This document shows, piece after piece, positions 1 to 11,748 of a stretch of 64,000 bases of DNA. The position numbers and the translations under genes were made by a program. Under the pieces are notes generated by a model. The model was not told the DNA's origin and ran no database searches. It was given only the letters and a program-made list of their open reading frames with translations. The stretch is from positions 488,019 to 552,018 of the forward strand of contig NZ_BOOH01000019.1 in the NCBI RefSeq assembly GCF_016863135.1, given 5' to 3'. How positions within the stretch are numbered: the stretch's first letter is position 1; each line of letters starts with the position of its first letter. The DNA is from Planobispora longispora. GTDB lineage: Bacteria; Actinomycetota; Actinomycetes; Streptosporangiales; Streptosporangiaceae.

Positions 1-735
1 CAGGCCGACGCCGAGCAGCGCCACACCGACGTACAGCAGGATGTCCTGGCCCGCGACGGTGCCGAGCGCGGAGCTGATGGCCCTCAGGTCGATCGAGCCG
101 GCGTAGCCGTACACCAGGGCCATGCCGTACAGGAAGAAGGCCGAGGAGAAGGAGCCGAGCAGGAAGTACTTGACCGAGGCCTCCTGCGACAGCAGGCGGC
201 GCCGGCGGGCCAGGCCGCACAGCAGGTACAGCGGCAGGGACATGACCTCCAGGGCCACGAACATGACCAGCAGGTCGTTGGCCGCCGGGAAGAGCAGCAT
301 GCCGCCGACCGAGAACAGCAGCAGCGGGTAGACCTCGGTCTGCGCGTAGCCGTGCCGGACCGCCGCCTCCTCGTCGCTGCTCCCCGGTACGGCGGCCGCC
401 TGCGCGACGAACTGCTCGTCGTCGTTGATCAGCAGCGTGCTGACGAAGGCCAGCACGAGGATGATGCCCCAGATGAACAGGGCGGGGCCGTCCACCGCGA
501 CGGCGCCCATGGCCGCCGGAGTGGTCGGGACGCCCTCCCGGACGGCCTGGAGGATCGTCAGCAGGAAACCGCCGGCCAGCGCCAGCAGCGTCAGCGGCAC
601 GTGGATCGACTTGCGCAGGTAGCGGGGCGCGAACGCCTCGACCAGCACGCCGACGACCGCCGCGCCGAAGATCAGAAGCATCGGCGCGAGCAGGGCGTAT
701 TCGATCGTTGGCGCCTCGATGGTGCCGCCGTTCAC
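1..735 (-). CDS. nuoN: NADH-quinone oxidoreductase subunit N (partial, 3' end off window)
   Basis: Membrane-arm antiporter-like subunit of complex I. Translating the minus strand from a GTG at 735 gives an open frame of 245 codons that runs off the left edge, so roughly the N-terminal half of a usual ~500-residue NuoN is present. It shows successive hydrophobic helices and conserved family stretches such as LEVMSLPLYLLCGLARR and EASVKYFLLGSFSS. The GTG overlaps the nuoM stop by four bases (GTGA), indicating translational coupling. It is the last visible gene of the operon. The product is expected in the cytoplasmic membrane, where it helps carry proton translocation. Confidence 0.93.
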   Translation of the reverse strand, partial: MNGGTIEAPTIEYALLAPMLLIFGAAVVGVLVEAFAPRYLRKSIHVPLTLLALAGGFLLTILQAVREGVPTTPAAMGAVAVDGPALFIWGIILVLAFVSTLLINDDEQFVAQAAAVPGSSDEEAAVRHGYAQTEVYPLLLFSVGGMLLFPAANDLLVMFVALEVMSLPLYLLCGLARRRRLLSQEASVKYFLLGSFSSAFFLYGMALVYGYAGSIDLRAISSALGTVAGQDILLYVGVALLGVGL

Positions 736-2288
736 TGGCCGGCCCCCTTCTTCTCAGCGACGGTGGAGACGGGCTGCTTGTCCGTCACCTGGGCGTTGGT
801 CAGCGTCTGGTCCACCGCCGGGTTGATCACGTCGAGCACCGGCTTGGGGAAGAAGCCGAGCGCGATGATCACCGCGATGAGCGGGGCCACCACCCACTTC
901 TCCCGGCCGTCGAGGTCGGTGAAGCCCTTGACCGCCTCGGCCGTGGGGCCGTTCATCGTGCGCTTGTACATCCACAGGATGTAGACGGCCGCCAGGATCA
1001 CACCGGTCGCGCCGATGATCGCCGGGACCGCGTAGCGCTCGTAGGTGCCGATCAGGACCATGAACTCGCTGACGAACGAGGACAGGCCGGGCAGCGAGAG
1101 GCCGGACAGGCCGGCGATCAGGAAGGCGCCCGCCAGCAGCGGGGCGACACTCTGCACGCCGCCGTAGTCGGCGATCCGGGCGGAACCGCGGCGGTAGATC
1201 AGGAACCCGGCGAGCAGGAACAGCGCGCCGGTCGAGAAGCCGTGGTTGACCATGTAGAGCGTGGCGCCCGACTGGGCGTTCTGGGTCATCGCGAAGACGC
1301 CCATGGCGATGAAGCCGAAGTGCGAGATCGAGGTGTAGGCGATCAGGCGCTTCATGTCGGTCTGGCCGATGGCCACGATCGCGCCGTAGACGATGCCGAC
1401 CACCGAGAGCACGATCACCAGCGGGGTGAAGAACTTCGACGCCTCGGGGAAGAGCTCCAGGCAGAAGCGGAGCATGCCGTACGTCCCGACCTTGTCCAGC
1501 ACGCCTACCAGCAGGACCGCGGCGCCGGCCGGGGCCTGCGCGGCGGCGTCGGGCAGCCAGGTGTGGAACGGCCAGAGCGGGGCCTTGATCGCGAAGGCGA
1601 TGAAGAAGCCCGCGAACAGCCACTTCTGCGTGGTCGGGTCCTGGATGGCCCCGATCAGCTCGGGGAACATGAAGGTGTCCTTCTCGGCGACCACGTAGAG
1701 CGCGATCACCGCGACCAGCATGAGCAGGCCGCCGAAGAGCGAGTAGAGCAGGAACTTGACGGCCGCGTAGGACCGCTGCACGCCGCCGTACGACCCGATC
1801 ATGAAGTACATCGGGATCAGCATGGCCTCGAAGAAGACGTAGAAGAGGAAGATGTCGGTCGCCGCGAAGACGCCGATCATCATCGCCTCCAGCACCAGCA
1901 GCAGCGCGAAGTAGGTCTTCGCGGAGCGCTTGGGCGGCACGACCTCGCTCTTGAGGTCGAGCCGCGTCGCCCCCTCGGCGTCGTGCCAGGAGGCCAGGAT
2001 GACGATCGGCACGAGGACCGCCGAGAGGGCGATCAGCACGAGCGCGATGCCGTCCACCGCGACGCCGTAGTGGACCCCGAAGCTGGGGATCCACGCGTAC
2101 TTCTCCTCGAACTGGAAGCGGTTCCCGTCGGGGCTGAACTGGACCGCCATCGCGACGGTCAGCGCCAGCACCACGAGCGAGACCGCCAGGGCCAGTTGCT
2201 TGGCGAGCTTGTCACTGCCCTTGGGCAGCAGCGCCACCCCGACCGCGCCCAGCACGGGCACGGCCATCAGTATCGAGAGCCAGGGCAT
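732..2288 (-). CDS. nuoM: NADH-quinone oxidoreductase subunit M
   Basis: Complex I membrane subunit, 518 residues, the usual length. The ATG at 2288 shares one base with the nuoL stop (TGATG); a longer upstream frame is only the shadow of nuoL. Family marks include the helix around FYVFFEAMLIPMYFMIG with its conserved Glu, and the AIKAPLWPFHTWLPDAAA stretch whose Lys belongs to the proton channel. About fourteen hydrophobic helices are readable. It is followed by nuoN with a GTGA overlap. Antiporter-like proton pumping is known for the family; membership in this complex is clear from the operon. Confidence 0.96.
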   Translation of the reverse strand: MPWLSILMAVPVLGAVGVALLPKGSDKLAKQLALAVSLVVLALTVAMAVQFSPDGNRFQFEEKYAWIPSFGVHYGVAVDGIALVLIALSAVLVPIVILASWHDAEGATRLDLKSEVVPPKRSAKTYFALLLVLEAMMIGVFAATDIFLFYVFFEAMLIPMYFMIGSYGGVQRSYAAVKFLLYSLFGGLLMLVAVIALYVVAEKDTFMFPELIGAIQDPTTQKWLFAGFFIAFAIKAPLWPFHTWLPDAAAQAPAGAAVLLVGVLDKVGTYGMLRFCLELFPEASKFFTPLVIVLSVVGIVYGAIVAIGQTDMKRLIAYTSISHFGFIAMGVFAMTQNAQSGATLYMVNHGFSTGALFLLAGFLIYRRGSARIADYGGVQSVAPLLAGAFLIAGLSGLSLPGLSSFVSEFMVLIGTYERYAVPAIIGATGVILAAVYILWMYKRTMNGPTAEAVKGFTDLDGREKWVVAPLIAVIIALGFFPKPVLDVINPAVDQTLTNAQVTDKQPVSTVAEKKGAGQ

Positions 2289-4204
2289 CAGATGTTCCCT
2301 ACGTAGAGCAGCGCGCCAACGACGGCGGCGGCACCGAAGAGGATGGACAGCGCGTACGACCGGACGAAACCGGTCTGCACGCGGCGCAGCCGCCCGGAGG
2401 TTCCGCCGATGCCCGCGGCCAGCCCGTTGACGAGGCCGTCGACGCCGCGGTTGTCGAAGAACACCGCGATCCGGGTGAGCCACTGGCCGGGGCGCATGAG
2501 CAGCGCCTCGTTCAGGGCGTCGCCGTACAGGTCGCGGCGGGCGAAGGTGGTGAGGAAGGAGGCGCGCGGGGCCACGGCGGGCACCTCGGCGGCGCCGTAC
2601 CGGAACCAGGCGAACGCGGCGCCGGCGGCGACCAGGGCGAGCGTGGCCAGGGCCGCGGTGCCCACGCCGAAGACGTGGGGCTCGGGCATGTCCGCCGGCT
2701 GGGGCAGGCCGACCGCCGGGCTCAGGAAGTTCATGAACCGGTTGCCCAGGACCAGGAAGGCGCCCAGGCCGATCGAGCCGATCGCCAGAATGATCAGCGG
2801 CCAGGTCATCACCGCGGGCGACTCGTGCGGGTGCGCGTCGTCGGCCCAGCGCTTCTTGCCGAAGAAGGTCATGAAGACCATCCGCGACATGTAGAAGCCG
2901 GTCAGGCCCGCGCCCAGAACGGCCAGCCAGCCGAGGATCTGGTTGTGGTGCATCGCCGTCTCGATGATGCCCTCCTTGGTGTAGTAACCGGAGAGCAGCG
3001 GGAAGCCGATGATCGCGAGGTAGCCGACGATGAAGGTGACCGCGGTGATCTTCATGACCGGGAACAGCGCGCCGTAGCGGCGCATGTCCACCTCGTCGTT
3101 CATGGCGTGCATGACCGAGCCGGCCCCGAGGAACATGTTGGCCTTGAAGAAGCCGTGCGTGATCAGGTGGCCGATGGCGAAGGCGTAGCCCGCCGGGCCG
3201 AGGCCCGCGCCGAGCATCATGTAGCCGATCTGCGACATCGTCGAGCCGGCCAGGCCCTTCTTGATGTCGTCCTTGGCGCAACCGATGATCGCACCGGCGA
3301 GCAGCGTGGCGACGCCGACGATGGTGACGACCAGCTGCGCGGTCGGGGCGGCCTCGAAGAAGGCGCCGGACCGCACGACCAGGTAGACGCCGGCGGTGAC
3401 CATGGTCGCGGCGTGGATGAGGGCCGAGACCGGGGTCGGGCCCTCCATCGCGTCCAGGAGCCAGGACTGCAGCGGGAGCTGGGCGGACTTGCCGCACGCG
3501 CCGAGCAGGAGCAGCAGGCCGATCGCGGTCAGCGTGCCCTCCGACGCCTGGCCGGCCACCTCGTGGGTGAGGTCGGCGAAGGCCAGCGAGCCGAAGGTCG
3601 TCCAGATCGTGAAGATCCCGATCAGGAGGCCGAAGTCGCCGACGCGGTTGACGATGAACGCCTTCTGGGCGGCGGTGGCCGCGCTCGGCTTGTGCTGCCA
3701 GAACCCGATCAGCAGGTAGGACGCGAGGCCCACGCCCTCCCAGCCGATGAACAGGCCGATGTAGTTGTCCGACAGGACCAGCAGGAGCATGGCCGCGACG
3801 AACAGGTTCAGGTAGGCGAAGAACCGGCGGCGGTCGCGGTCGTGCGACATGTAGCCGACCGAGTAGATGTGGATCAGGGATCCGACACCCGTGATCAGCA
3901 GGGCGAAGCTGATCGACAGCGGGTCGATCAGCATTCCCAGGTCGACCATGCCGGGGATGAACTCGAAGAGCCCGATGTCCCGGCGCCGCTGCTCCGGCTG
4001 CAGGCCGAGCAGTTCCACGAAGGTGACCACGGCCACCGCGAAGGCGCCCAGCGACATCGCGACGCCGAAGAAGTGGCCCCAGGCGTTGGTACGGCGGCCG
4101 CCCAGCAGAAGGACCGCGGCGCCGAACAACGGCAGCGCGATCATCAGCCAGGAGACCCCCGTCACCCCGCCGGCGTGCGAGACGATCTCAGCAGGAGATT
4201 GCAC
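2288..4204 (-). CDS. nuoL: NADH-quinone oxidoreductase subunit L
   Basis: Distal antiporter-like subunit of complex I, 638 residues. It contains the Proton_antipo_N-type segment early ([15 protein letters not shown]) and the core [20 protein letters not shown] motif with the channel Lys, followed by [17 protein letters not shown]. The C-terminal ~100 residues end in another hydrophobic helix, consistent with the lateral helix region of NuoL. The start is GTG at 4204, ten bases after the nuoK stop, with GAGGTGG as ribosome site; no better start lies upstream. The stop overlaps the nuoM start. Confidence 0.96.
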   Translation of the reverse strand: MQSPAEIVSHAGGVTGVSWLMIALPLFGAAVLLLGGRRTNAWGHFFGVAMSLGAFAVAVVTFVELLGLQPEQRRRDIGLFEFIPGMVDLGMLIDPLSISFALLITGVGSLIHIYSVGYMSHDRDRRRFFAYLNLFVAAMLLLVLSDNYIGLFIGWEGVGLASYLLIGFWQHKPSAATAAQKAFIVNRVGDFGLLIGIFTIWTTFGSLAFADLTHEVAGQASEGTLTAIGLLLLLGACGKSAQLPLQSWLLDAMEGPTPVSALIHAATMVTAGVYLVVRSGAFFEAAPTAQLVVTIVGVATLLAGAIIGCAKDDIKKGLAGSTMSQIGYMMLGAGLGPAGYAFAIGHLITHGFFKANMFLGAGSVMHAMNDEVDMRRYGALFPVMKITAVTFIVGYLAIIGFPLLSGYYTKEGIIETAMHHNQILGWLAVLGAGLTGFYMSRMVFMTFFGKKRWADDAHPHESPAVMTWPLIILAIGSIGLGAFLVLGNRFMNFLSPAVGLPQPADMPEPHVFGVGTAALATLALVAAGAAFAWFRYGAAEVPAVAPRASFLTTFARRDLYGDALNEALLMRPGQWLTRIAVFFDNRGVDGLVNGLAAGIGGTSGRLRRVQTGFVRSYALSILFGAAAVVGALLYVGNI

Positions 4205-4214
4205 CGGCCACCTC

Positions 4215-4511
4215 TTAGTACTTCAGCAGGTTGGCGTTGTCCACGGACGCCGACCTGCGGGTTCGGAAGATCATCACGATGATGGCAAGGCCGATCACGA
4301 CCTCCGCCGCGGCCACCACCATCACGAAGAACGCGATGAGCTGGCCGTCCAGGTTGCCGTGCTGCCGGGCGAAGGTGACGAATGCCAGGTTGCAGGCGTT
4401 GAGCATGAGCTCCACGCACATGAAGACCACGATCGCGTTGCGCCGCAGCAGGACGCCGACGCCGCCGATCGCGAACAGCAGCGCGGAGAGCACCAGGTAG
4501 TGGGTGGTCAC
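4215..4511 (-). CDS. nuoK: NADH-quinone oxidoreductase subunit K
   Basis: Small three-helix membrane subunit of complex I, 98 residues, the expected length. The segment [18 protein letters not shown] carries the conserved Glu of helix 2, and [19 protein letters not shown] carries that of helix 3; these charges lie on the proton path in the family. GTG start at 4511 overlaps the nuoJ stop by four bases (GTGA). Ten bases separate it from nuoL. Confidence 0.96.
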   Translation of the reverse strand: MTTHYLVLSALLFAIGGVGVLLRRNAIVVFMCVELMLNACNLAFVTFARQHGNLDGQLIAFFVMVVAAAEVVIGLAIIVMIFRTRRSASVDNANLLKY

Positions 4512-5413
4512 TTGCCGTCCTCCTCCTGAGGCGCGTTCTCCTTGCGGGACGTGGTCCCGGCCTGCGGCTCGCCCTCATCCCGGAGCTCGCCCTCGTCCTG
4601 GAGCGCGTCCTTGACCTGGATGGGCTTGTCGCCCTCGACCGGCGCGGCGTCCCGGGCCGCGTCCTTCTCCAGGACCTGCTTGATGAGCGCGGCCTTCTCC
4701 GGGTCGGTCGGCGCGTAGCCCTCCTCCATCTCGTGCCGGGCGAGCACCCGGTTGATGGAGGTGACGGCGACGGTGCCGTCCGGCAGCAGGGCCGGCATGT
4801 CGATGGCGTTGTGCAGGGCGTAGGTGCCCGGACCGGGCAGCGGCGAGGGCTGCGGGCCGGCGAAGCGGGTGCGGGCCAGGTCCCGCTGGGTGGCCTTGGG
4901 CCGGACCCGCTCGCGGTGGGCCAGCACCATCGCGCCCAGCGCCGCGGTGATCAGCAGCGCCGAGGTGACCTCGAAGGCGAAGACGTGCCGGGTGAAGATC
5001 TCCTCGGCCAGCGCCGGGACGTTCCCGTCGCGGCCGCTCACCGCCCGGCCCATGCCCGCCGCCGGGCTGAAGGCCACGTTGCCGACGGCCAGGGCCAGCA
5101 GGAGCCCGAAGCCGAGGCCCGCCACGATCGCCCAGAAGCGCTGGCCCCTGATCGTCTCGACCAGGGAGTCCGCGGAGTCCACGCCGACGAGCATGAGCAC
5201 GAACAGGAAGAGCATCATGACGGCGCCGGTGTAGACGATGATCTGCACCGCGGCGAGGAAGGGCGCGTCCTGGACCGCGTAGAGCACGGCCAGCGAGAGC
5301 ATGACGACGCCCAGCATGAGCGCCGAGTAGACCGCCTTGCGGCTGAAGACGAGTCCGAGCGCCGCGGCCACGGAAACGACCGCCAGCACCCAGAACGTGA
5401 TGGTCTCACCCAT
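4508..5413 (-). CDS. nuoJ: NADH-quinone oxidoreductase subunit J
   Basis: Complex I membrane subunit, 301 residues from ATG at 5413 ([15 protein letters not shown]). A start 41 codons upstream is open but lies inside nuoI and reads as non-protein-like Arg/Ser-rich sequence. Five hydrophobic helices occupy about residues 5-170, including the region [20 protein letters not shown] typical of NuoJ. The last ~130 residues are hydrophilic, rich in Glu, Asp and Lys, and longer than in enterobacterial NuoJ (~184 residues); such tails are common in actinobacteria. The start overlaps the nuoI stop by eight bases, and the stop overlaps nuoK. Confidence 0.95.
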   Translation of the reverse strand: MGETITFWVLAVVSVAAALGLVFSRKAVYSALMLGVVMLSLAVLYAVQDAPFLAAVQIIVYTGAVMMLFLFVLMLVGVDSADSLVETIRGQRFWAIVAGLGFGLLLALAVGNVAFSPAAGMGRAVSGRDGNVPALAEEIFTRHVFAFEVTSALLITAALGAMVLAHRERVRPKATQRDLARTRFAGPQPSPLPGPGTYALHNAIDMPALLPDGTVAVTSINRVLARHEMEEGYAPTDPEKAALIKQVLEKDAARDAAPVEGDKPIQVKDALQDEGELRDEGEPQAGTTSRKENAPQEEDGK

Positions 5414-5921
5414 TGTTTCGTCCCAGCCGGTAGTAGTCCTCTTCGGTCTCACCGAGACGCATGGCGTGGGGCGGGGCCTCCATGCCGGGGCCGAGCGGCG
5501 CGAGGAGCATCTCCTTGGTGTAGATGAGGCTCTCACGAGTCGAGTCGGCGAGCTCGTATTCGTTGGTCATCGTCAGCGCGCGCGTCGGGCACGCCTCGAT
5601 GCACAGCCCGCACAGGATGCACCGCAGATAGTTGATCTGGTAGGTGCGCCCGTAACGCTCACCGGGCGAGTAGCGCTCCGTCTCGGTGTTGTCCGCGCCC
5701 TCCACGTAGATCGCGTCGGCCGGGCACGCCCAGGCGCACAGCTCGCAGCCGACGCACTTCTCCAGGCCGTCGGGCCAGCGGTTGAGCTGGTGCCGGCCGT
5801 GGAAGCGCGGGGCCGTGGGCCGCTTCTCCTCCGGGTAGTTGACCGTCTCGACCTTCTTGAACATCGTGTGGAAGGTCACGCCGAACCCCTTGACGGGGTT
5901 GAGCCAATCAGTTAGTCCCAC
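5406..5921 (-). CDS. nuoI: NADH-quinone oxidoreductase subunit I (2x [4Fe-4S])
   Basis: Peripheral-arm ferredoxin-like subunit, 171 residues, that passes electrons toward the quinone site. Two full CxxCxxCxxxCP motifs are visible, [12 protein letters not shown] and [12 protein letters not shown], ligating clusters N6a and N6b. The GTG start at 5921 sits inside the last codons of nuoH (14-base overlap), which supports tight coupling. The C-terminus (residues ~140-171) is a short hydrophilic tail. Confidence 0.96.
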   Translation of the reverse strand: MGLTDWLNPVKGFGVTFHTMFKKVETVNYPEEKRPTAPRFHGRHQLNRWPDGLEKCVGCELCAWACPADAIYVEGADNTETERYSPGERYGRTYQINYLRCILCGLCIEACPTRALTMTNEYELADSTRESLIYTKEMLLAPLGPGMEAPPHAMRLGETEEDYYRLGRNNG

Positions 5922-7272
5922 TGGGAACCTCCTTGCGCCCCACCCCGTGGTAGTGCGGCAGGTCGAGTGGCGGCACCGGGAAGCCGCCGGCGGTGGGTTC
6001 GGCCTGGAGCTGCTCGAACTCGGCCTCGACCTGCGCGGCCTTGGCCTCTCTGCGCCGCTGCAGAGTGGTGTCGAAGCGCAGCCAGATCGCCAGGGCCCCG
6101 GCGAGGACGACCGCCCCCAGGATCAGGACGACGGTCTGGTTCACCCCGTCCAGCCGCATGGCGCGCATGGTGGCGACCAGCAGGATCCAGGCCAGGTTGG
6201 CCGGGATCAGGATCTTCCAGCCGAGGGACATGAGCTGGTCGTAGCGGACGCGCGGCAGCGAGGCGCGGGCCCAGATGAAGAAGGAGAAGACCAGCACCAT
6301 CTTCAGGAAGAACCACAGCAGCGGCCAGTAGCCGGTGTTCGCCCCGTCCCACATGGAGATCGGCCACGGGGCCCGCCAGCCGCCCATGAACAGGGTGATC
6401 GACACGGCCGAGACGACGAAGACGTTGACGTACTCGGCGAGCATGATGACCGCGAACTTCAGCGAGTTGGAATACTCGGTCTGGAAGCCGCCGACCAGCT
6501 CGCCCTCGCCCTCGGGCAGGTCGAAGGGGACCCGGTTGGTCTCGCCCAGCATCGTGATGACGTAGATCGCGAAGGACGGGATCAGCAGGATCATGTACCA
6601 GGAGGGCAGCGGGATGTCCACGTCGCCCAGCGCGAACGAGCCGCCGTTCGCCTGCGCGGCGACGATGCCCGAGGTGGACAGCGTGCCGGCGAACAGGAAC
6701 ACGCCCACGAACGACAGACCCATCGCGATCTCGTAGGAGACCACCTGCGCGCTGGCGCGCAGCCCGCCCAGCATCGCGTACGGCGAGCGGGAGCCCCACC
6801 CGGCCAGCACGATGCCGTACACGCCGATGGAGGCCATGGCCAGCACCAGCAGCACCGCGACCGGCAGGTCGGTCAGCTGCAGCGGCGTCTCGACGCCGAA
6901 CATGTTGACCTTCGGGCCCATCGGGATGACCGAGAAGGCCAGGAAGGCGGGGACCGCGAGCACGACCGGGGCGATGAAGTAGATCACCTTGTCGACGGTC
7001 CGCGGCATCAGGTCTTCCTTCAGACCCATCTTCAGACCGTCGGCCACCGACTGGAGCAGACCGAACTTGCCCGCCCGGTTGGGGCCGTACCGGTTCTGCA
7101 TGCGGGAGATGAGCTTGCGCTCGAACCACACGCCGAACAGGACGCCCAGCATCAGCACGACGAAGATGACGACGGACTTGAGGATCACGATCCCGATCGG
7201 ATCGTGCCCGAAGTCGTCCAGGGTCGGATCCGCGGCCGGGGCCGCGAGCAGGGTCATGCTCATGAGGCTCAT
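5908..7272 (-). CDS. nuoH: NADH-quinone oxidoreductase subunit H
   Basis: Membrane subunit that forms the quinone-binding chamber with NuoB and NuoD, 454 residues. Conserved NuoH stretches include [19 protein letters not shown] and, further on, [17 protein letters not shown] with the conserved acidic residues. About eight hydrophobic helices are seen. The C-terminus extends ~60 hydrophilic residues beyond the E. coli protein, as in other actinobacteria. The ATG at 7272 overlaps the nuoG stop (ATGA); a second ATG four codons in is less well placed. Confidence 0.96.
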   Translation of the reverse strand: MSLMSMTLLAAPAADPTLDDFGHDPIGIVILKSVVIFVVLMLGVLFGVWFERKLISRMQNRYGPNRAGKFGLLQSVADGLKMGLKEDLMPRTVDKVIYFIAPVVLAVPAFLAFSVIPMGPKVNMFGVETPLQLTDLPVAVLLVLAMASIGVYGIVLAGWGSRSPYAMLGGLRASAQVVSYEIAMGLSFVGVFLFAGTLSTSGIVAAQANGGSFALGDVDIPLPSWYMILLIPSFAIYVITMLGETNRVPFDLPEGEGELVGGFQTEYSNSLKFAVIMLAEYVNVFVVSAVSITLFMGGWRAPWPISMWDGANTGYWPLLWFFLKMVLVFSFFIWARASLPRVRYDQLMSLGWKILIPANLAWILLVATMRAMRLDGVNQTVVLILGAVVLAGALAIWLRFDTTLQRRREAKAAQVEAEFEQLQAEPTAGGFPVPPLDLPHYHGVGRKEVPSGTN

Positions 7273-9692
7273 GAGGCGCTCCCGATCTTGACGAGGTCAC
7301 CGGCGACGGCACGCAGGTCGCGGGTCACCGAGGAGCCGCCGGAGTTGGCCGGCAGCCACACCACCCGGTCGGGCAGGTCGGCGATCCGCACCGGCAGGCT
7401 CAGCGAACCCCGCGCGGCGGTGATGGTGATCTTGTCGCCGTCGGCGACCCCCGCCTCGGCCGCGGTGACCGGGGACAGCAGCGCCTCGGCCGCGCGGGCG
7501 GTTCCGGCGAGGTACGGCTCGCCCGCCTGCAGGCGGCCGTCGTCGAGCAGCTGGTGCCAGGTGGCGAGGAGGGCCTCACCGGCCTGCGGAGCGGTGCCCG
7601 ACCGGAAGGTCACGCGGGGCGCCTCGACCCTGGCGCCCCGCCACGCGCCGATCGAGCCGAGCTCGCGGCGGGCGGCGGCCGGGTCCGGCAGGCCGAGGTG
7701 CACGTCCATGTGGTCGGCGATCGAGGAGATCACCCGCAGGTCGCTCATCACGCCGGGGACGTTCAGGGCCGCCTCGAAGGTACGGCCGCGCCCTTCCCAG
7801 TTGACGAACGTGCCCGCCTTCTCCGACGCCGCGGCGACCGGGAGCACCACGTCGGCGCGGTCGGTGACCGCGCTGGGACGCTGCTCCAGGCTGACGATGA
7901 ACGGCGTGTTCTCCAGGGCCTCCAGGGCGGCCTGCGGGTCGGGCAGGTCGTAGGGGTCGACGCCGGCGATCAGGAGGGCGTCGAGGTCCTCGTGCAGCGC
8001 CGCCGCCAGGATGGCGGAGGTGTCGCGGCCCGGGGTCTCCGGGAGCGAGGCGACGTCCCACGCCCGGGCCACCTCGGCGCGGGCGGCCTCGTCGGCGACC
8101 GGGCGGCCGATCGGCAGGAGGTTCGGCATCGCCCCGGCCTCGACGGCGCCGCGCTCGCCGGCGCGGCGCGGGATCCAGGCGAGGCGGGCGCCGCTGGCCT
8201 CGGCCAGCCGGACCAGCGCGGACAGCGCACCCGGGGAGGTGGCGAGCCGCTCACCGGCGAGGATGATCGCACCGGGCTGCTTGACCGCCTCGGCGGCGGG
8301 GGAATCGCCGGAGAGCAGGTTCTCCAGGGCCTCGGCCTCGGCCCCGGGCGCCGACGGGATGAGCGTGGCGCCCATCTTGGCCAGGGAGGAGGTGGCGAAC
8401 GGCGCGACCGAGAAGACCGCCAGGCCCTTCTTCCGCCACGCCTTGCGCAGGCGCAGGAAGACGATCGGCGACTCCTCCTCGGGCTCGAAGCCCACCAGGA
8501 ACACGGCCGGGGCCGCCTCCAGGTCGCGGTAGCGGACCTCGATGCTCTTGCCCGCGACGGCGTGCGCGAGGAACTGCGTCTCCTCCGCCGAGTGGGGCCG
8601 GGAGCGGAAGTCGACGTCGTTGGTCGCCAGGGCGATCCGGGCGAACTTGGCGTAGCCGTACGCCTCCTCGACCGTGACCCGGCCGCCGACCAGCACGCCC
8701 GCGCGCCCGCGGGCCGCGGCCAGGCCCTTGGCCGCGACGGCGAGCGCCTCGGGCCAGGAGGCCGGGACCAGGCGCCCCTCCTCGTCACGGATGAGCGGGG
8801 TCTTCAGCCGGTTGGGCTGGGTGGCGTAGGTGAAGGCCCAGCGGCCCTTGTCGCAGTTCCACTCCTCGTTGACCTCGGGGTCGTCCCCGGCCAGGCGGCG
8901 GGTGACCCGGCCGCGGCGGTGGTCGGTGCGCAGGGAGCAGCCGCTGGCGCAGTGCTCGCAGGCGCTCGGCGTGGAGACCAGGTCGAACGGGCGGGCCTGG
9001 AACCGGTAGGCGGCGCCGGTCAGCGCGCCCACCGGGCAGATCTGGACGGTGTTGCCCGAGTAGTAGGACTCGAACGGCGCGCCGTCGGCGGTGCCGACCT
9101 GCTCCTTGGCCCCGCGCTCGAAGAACTCGATGAGCGGGTCGCCGGCGATCTCGTCGGCGAAGCGCAGGCAGCGCGCGCACTGCACGCAGCGCTCGCGGTC
9201 CAGCAGCACCTGGGTGGAGAGCGGGACCGGCTTGGCGAAGACGCGCTTCTTCTCCTGGAAGCGGCTCTCGCCCTGGCCGTTGGACATCGCCTGGTTCTGC
9301 AGCGGGCACTCGCCGCCCTTGTCGCAGACCGGGCAGTCGAGCGGGTGGTTCATGAGCAGCAGCTCCATGACACCGCGCTGCGCCTTCTCCGCGACCGGGG
9401 AGGTGAGCTGGGTCTGGACCACCATGCCGGGGGCGACCTCGATGGCGCAGGAGGGCTGCGGCTTCGGGAAGCCGCGGCCGTTGCCCGCGTCCGGGATCTC
9501 CACCAGACACTGGCGGCAGTTGGCCGCCGGGTCCAGCAGCGGGTGGTCGCAGAAGCGCGGGATCTGGATGCCGAGCAGCTCCGCCGCCCGGATGATCAGC
9601 GTCCCCTTCGGGACGCTCACCTGGAACCCGTCGATGGTGAGGGTCACCAGGTCCACCGGCGCCTGCGCCGGGGTGGTCGCTTCAACCGTCAT
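7269..9692 (-). CDS. nuoG: NADH-quinone oxidoreductase subunit G
   Basis: Large iron-sulfur subunit of complex I, 807 residues from ATG at 9692, which overlaps the nuoF stop (ATGA). The N-terminal [2Fe-2S] ferredoxin domain has [15 protein letters not shown]; next come the NuoG cluster motifs around [19 protein letters not shown] and two CxxC pairs in the [11 protein letters not shown] region, then a molybdopterin-oxidoreductase-like domain from about residue 240 onward. The cluster-rich segment [13 protein letters not shown] is present, so the extra N7-type cluster may be retained. The molybdopterin-like domain is structural in known complex I. Confidence 0.96.
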   Translation of the reverse strand: MTVEATTPAQAPVDLVTLTIDGFQVSVPKGTLIIRAAELLGIQIPRFCDHPLLDPAANCRQCLVEIPDAGNGRGFPKPQPSCAIEVAPGMVVQTQLTSPVAEKAQRGVMELLLMNHPLDCPVCDKGGECPLQNQAMSNGQGESRFQEKKRVFAKPVPLSTQVLLDRERCVQCARCLRFADEIAGDPLIEFFERGAKEQVGTADGAPFESYYSGNTVQICPVGALTGAAYRFQARPFDLVSTPSACEHCASGCSLRTDHRRGRVTRRLAGDDPEVNEEWNCDKGRWAFTYATQPNRLKTPLIRDEEGRLVPASWPEALAVAAKGLAAARGRAGVLVGGRVTVEEAYGYAKFARIALATNDVDFRSRPHSAEETQFLAHAVAGKSIEVRYRDLEAAPAVFLVGFEPEEESPIVFLRLRKAWRKKGLAVFSVAPFATSSLAKMGATLIPSAPGAEAEALENLLSGDSPAAEAVKQPGAIILAGERLATSPGALSALVRLAEASGARLAWIPRRAGERGAVEAGAMPNLLPIGRPVADEAARAEVARAWDVASLPETPGRDTSAILAAALHEDLDALLIAGVDPYDLPDPQAALEALENTPFIVSLEQRPSAVTDRADVVLPVAAASEKAGTFVNWEGRGRTFEAALNVPGVMSDLRVISSIADHMDVHLGLPDPAAARRELGSIGAWRGARVEAPRVTFRSGTAPQAGEALLATWHQLLDDGRLQAGEPYLAGTARAAEALLSPVTAAEAGVADGDKITITAARGSLSLPVRIADLPDRVVWLPANSGGSSVTRDLRAVAGDLVKIGSAS

Positions 9693-10975
9693 GCGTTCCC
9701 CCACACCGTGGACGGAGCGTGATCGAACGGGCAGCCGCCGATCTCGAAGTGCTTGAGGTACTCGTCGCGGAAGTACTTCACCGACGAGTGGATGGGGCTG
9801 GTGGCGCCGTCGCCGAGGGCGCAGAAGGAGCGGCCCAGGATGTTGTCGGCGATGTCGGTGATCGTGGTCAGGTCCTCCTCGGTGCCCTGACCCTTCTCCA
9901 GCCTCTTGAGCACCTGCTTGAGCCAGTAGGTGCCCTCCCGGCAGGGAGTGCACTTGCCGCAGGACTCGTGCGCGTAGAACTCGGTCCAGCGCATCACCGC
10001 GCGCACCACGCAGGTCGTCTCGTCGAAGATCTGCAGGGCCCGGGTGCCGAGCATGGACCCCTTCGCGCCGACCGACTCGAAGTCGAGCGGCACGTCCAGG
10101 TGCTCGTCGGTGAAGATCGGCGTGCTCGACCCGCCGGGGGTCCAGAACTTCAGCCGGTGACCCTCGCGGATGCCGCCCGCCATGTCGAGGAGCTCGCGCA
10201 GCGTGATGCCCAGCGGCGCCTCGTACTGGCCGGGACGGGTGACGTGGCCGGAGAGCGAGAAGATGCCGAACCCGGTCGACTTCTCCGTGCCCATGCCGGC
10301 GAACCAGTCGGCGCCGTTGGCGATGATCGAGGGAACACTGGCGATCGACTCGACGTTGTTGATCACAGTGGGGCAGGCGTAGAGGCCCGCCACCGCCGGG
10401 AACGGAGGCTTGAGACGGGGTTGGCCGCGATATCCCTCGAGCGAGTCGAGCAGGGCCGTCTCCTCGCCGCAGATGTAGGCGCCCGCGCCCGCGTGCACGA
10501 CCAGTTCCAGGTCGTAGCCGCTGCCGAAGATGTTCTCGCCGAGGTAACCGGCCTCGTAGGCCTCGCGGACGGCCGCGTGCAGGCGGCGGATGACGTGCAG
10601 GACCTCGCCGCGCACGTAGATGAAGGCCTGGTTCGCCCGGATGGCGTAGGACGTGATGATCACGCCCTCCACCAGCGAGTGCGGGTTGGCCATCATCAGC
10701 GGGATGTCCTTGCACGTGCCCGGCTCGGACTCGTCGGCGTTGACCACCAGGTAGTGCGGCTTGCCGTCGCCCTGCGGGATGAAGCCCCACTTCATGCCGG
10801 TGGGGAAGCCCGCGCCGCCGCGACCGCGCAGACCGGAGTCCTTGACCGCCTGGATGACGGCGTCCTGGTCCATGCCCAGCGCCTTCTTGGCGGCCTTGTA
10901 CTCCCCGTAGCCGGAGAGCTTGAAGGAGTCGGGCCGGTCCCAGTTCTCGGTGAGGACGGGAGTGAGAGTCGTCAT
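9689..10975 (-). CDS. nuoF: NADH-quinone oxidoreductase subunit F (NADH and FMN binding)
   Basis: NADH-oxidising flavoprotein subunit, 428 residues. The FMN/NADH glycine-rich segment [18 protein letters not shown] is near the N-terminus (about residues 49-66), and the N3 cluster motif [15 protein letters not shown] is near residue 345. The start ATG at 10975 overlaps the nuoE stop by four bases. With NuoE and NuoG it forms the electron-input module in the cytoplasm, reducing the quinone pool with NADH and so linking to the Rex sensor encoded at 41.7 kb. Confidence 0.97.
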   Translation of the reverse strand: MTTLTPVLTENWDRPDSFKLSGYGEYKAAKKALGMDQDAVIQAVKDSGLRGRGGAGFPTGMKWGFIPQGDGKPHYLVVNADESEPGTCKDIPLMMANPHSLVEGVIITSYAIRANQAFIYVRGEVLHVIRRLHAAVREAYEAGYLGENIFGSGYDLELVVHAGAGAYICGEETALLDSLEGYRGQPRLKPPFPAVAGLYACPTVINNVESIASVPSIIANGADWFAGMGTEKSTGFGIFSLSGHVTRPGQYEAPLGITLRELLDMAGGIREGHRLKFWTPGGSSTPIFTDEHLDVPLDFESVGAKGSMLGTRALQIFDETTCVVRAVMRWTEFYAHESCGKCTPCREGTYWLKQVLKRLEKGQGTEEDLTTITDIADNILGRSFCALGDGATSPIHSSVKYFRDEYLKHFEIGGCPFDHAPSTVWGNA

Positions 10976-11748
10976 GCCTCAGGGGCCTTCCATCCGTTGG
11001 CCTTGGCGACCTTCAGGCCCTCCAGGGAGGCTCCGGCCGCCGAGGGGCCGTCGCCGGCCAGCTCGTCGGGGAGGCCGGCCAGCACCCGGGAGGCCTCCTT
11101 GAAGGTGCAGAGCTTCTTCGGGCCGCGGGTCGGCGACACGTCCTTGCCGTCGCGCAGGTCGTCGACGAGCTGCTTGGCCGAGGCGGGCGTCTGGTTGTCG
11201 AAGAACTCCCAGTTGACCATCATCACCGGGGCGAAGTCGCAGGCGGCGTTGCACTCGAGCCGCTCCAGCGAGACCTTGCCGTCCGGGGTCGCCTCGTCGT
11301 GGCCGACGCCGACGTGCTCGGAGAGCTCGTCCCAGATCTGGTCGCCGCCCATGATCGCGCACAGCGTGTTGATGCACACGCCGACGTGGTAGTCGCCCAT
11401 CGGGCGGCGCTTGTACATCGTGTAGAAGGTGGCCACGCCCACCACCTCGGCCTTGGTCAGGCCGAGCATCTCGGCGCAGAACTCCTGGCCGGCGTCGGAC
11501 ACGTAGCCGTCCTCCGACTGCACCAGGTGCAGCAGCGGCAGCAGGGCCGAGCGCGTCCTCGGGTAACGGGAGATGATCTCCTTGGCGTCCTGCTCCAGAC
11601 GGGCGCGGACCTCCGGCGAGTAACCCCCCGCCACGGCCGCGCGCCCCTCCTCGCCCGGGCTCACGGCCGCGACCCCCTCCTCGGCGGGGTTCAGGGTCAC
11701 GCTCCCCTCGTGGCTCGCGAAGTTCGCGGCGTTCTTCTCCGCACTCAT
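10972..11748 (-). CDS. nuoE: NADH-quinone oxidoreductase subunit E ([2Fe-2S])
   Basis: Thioredoxin-fold [2Fe-2S] subunit, 258 residues. Cluster cysteines appear as [14 protein letters not shown] and [16 protein letters not shown]. The N-terminal ~40 residues and the C-terminal ~50 residues are extra relative to E. coli NuoE (166 residues) and look disordered. ATG at 11748 overlaps the nuoD stop; the next in-frame start would remove only the non-conserved head, so the exact start is not fully certain. It partners NuoF in the NADH dehydrogenase module. Confidence 0.94.
   Translation of the reverse strand: MSAEKNAANFASHEGSVTLNPAEEGVAAVSPGEEGRAAVAGGYSPEVRARLEQDAKEIISRYPRTRSALLPLLHLVQSEDGYVSDAGQEFCAEMLGLTKAEVVGVATFYTMYKRRPMGDYHVGVCINTLCAIMGGDQIWDELSEHVGVGHDEATPDGKVSLERLECNAACDFAPVMMVNWEFFDNQTPASAKQLVDDLRDGKDVSPTRGPKKLCTFKEASRVLAGLPDELAGDGPSAAGASLEGLKVAKANGWKAPEA

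Noticed and set aside
708..2306. Long plus-strand frames opposite nuoM, nuoL and nuoN
   Set aside because: They are antisense shadows of high-GC genes: His/Arg/Asp-rich, low-complexity translations with no family features.
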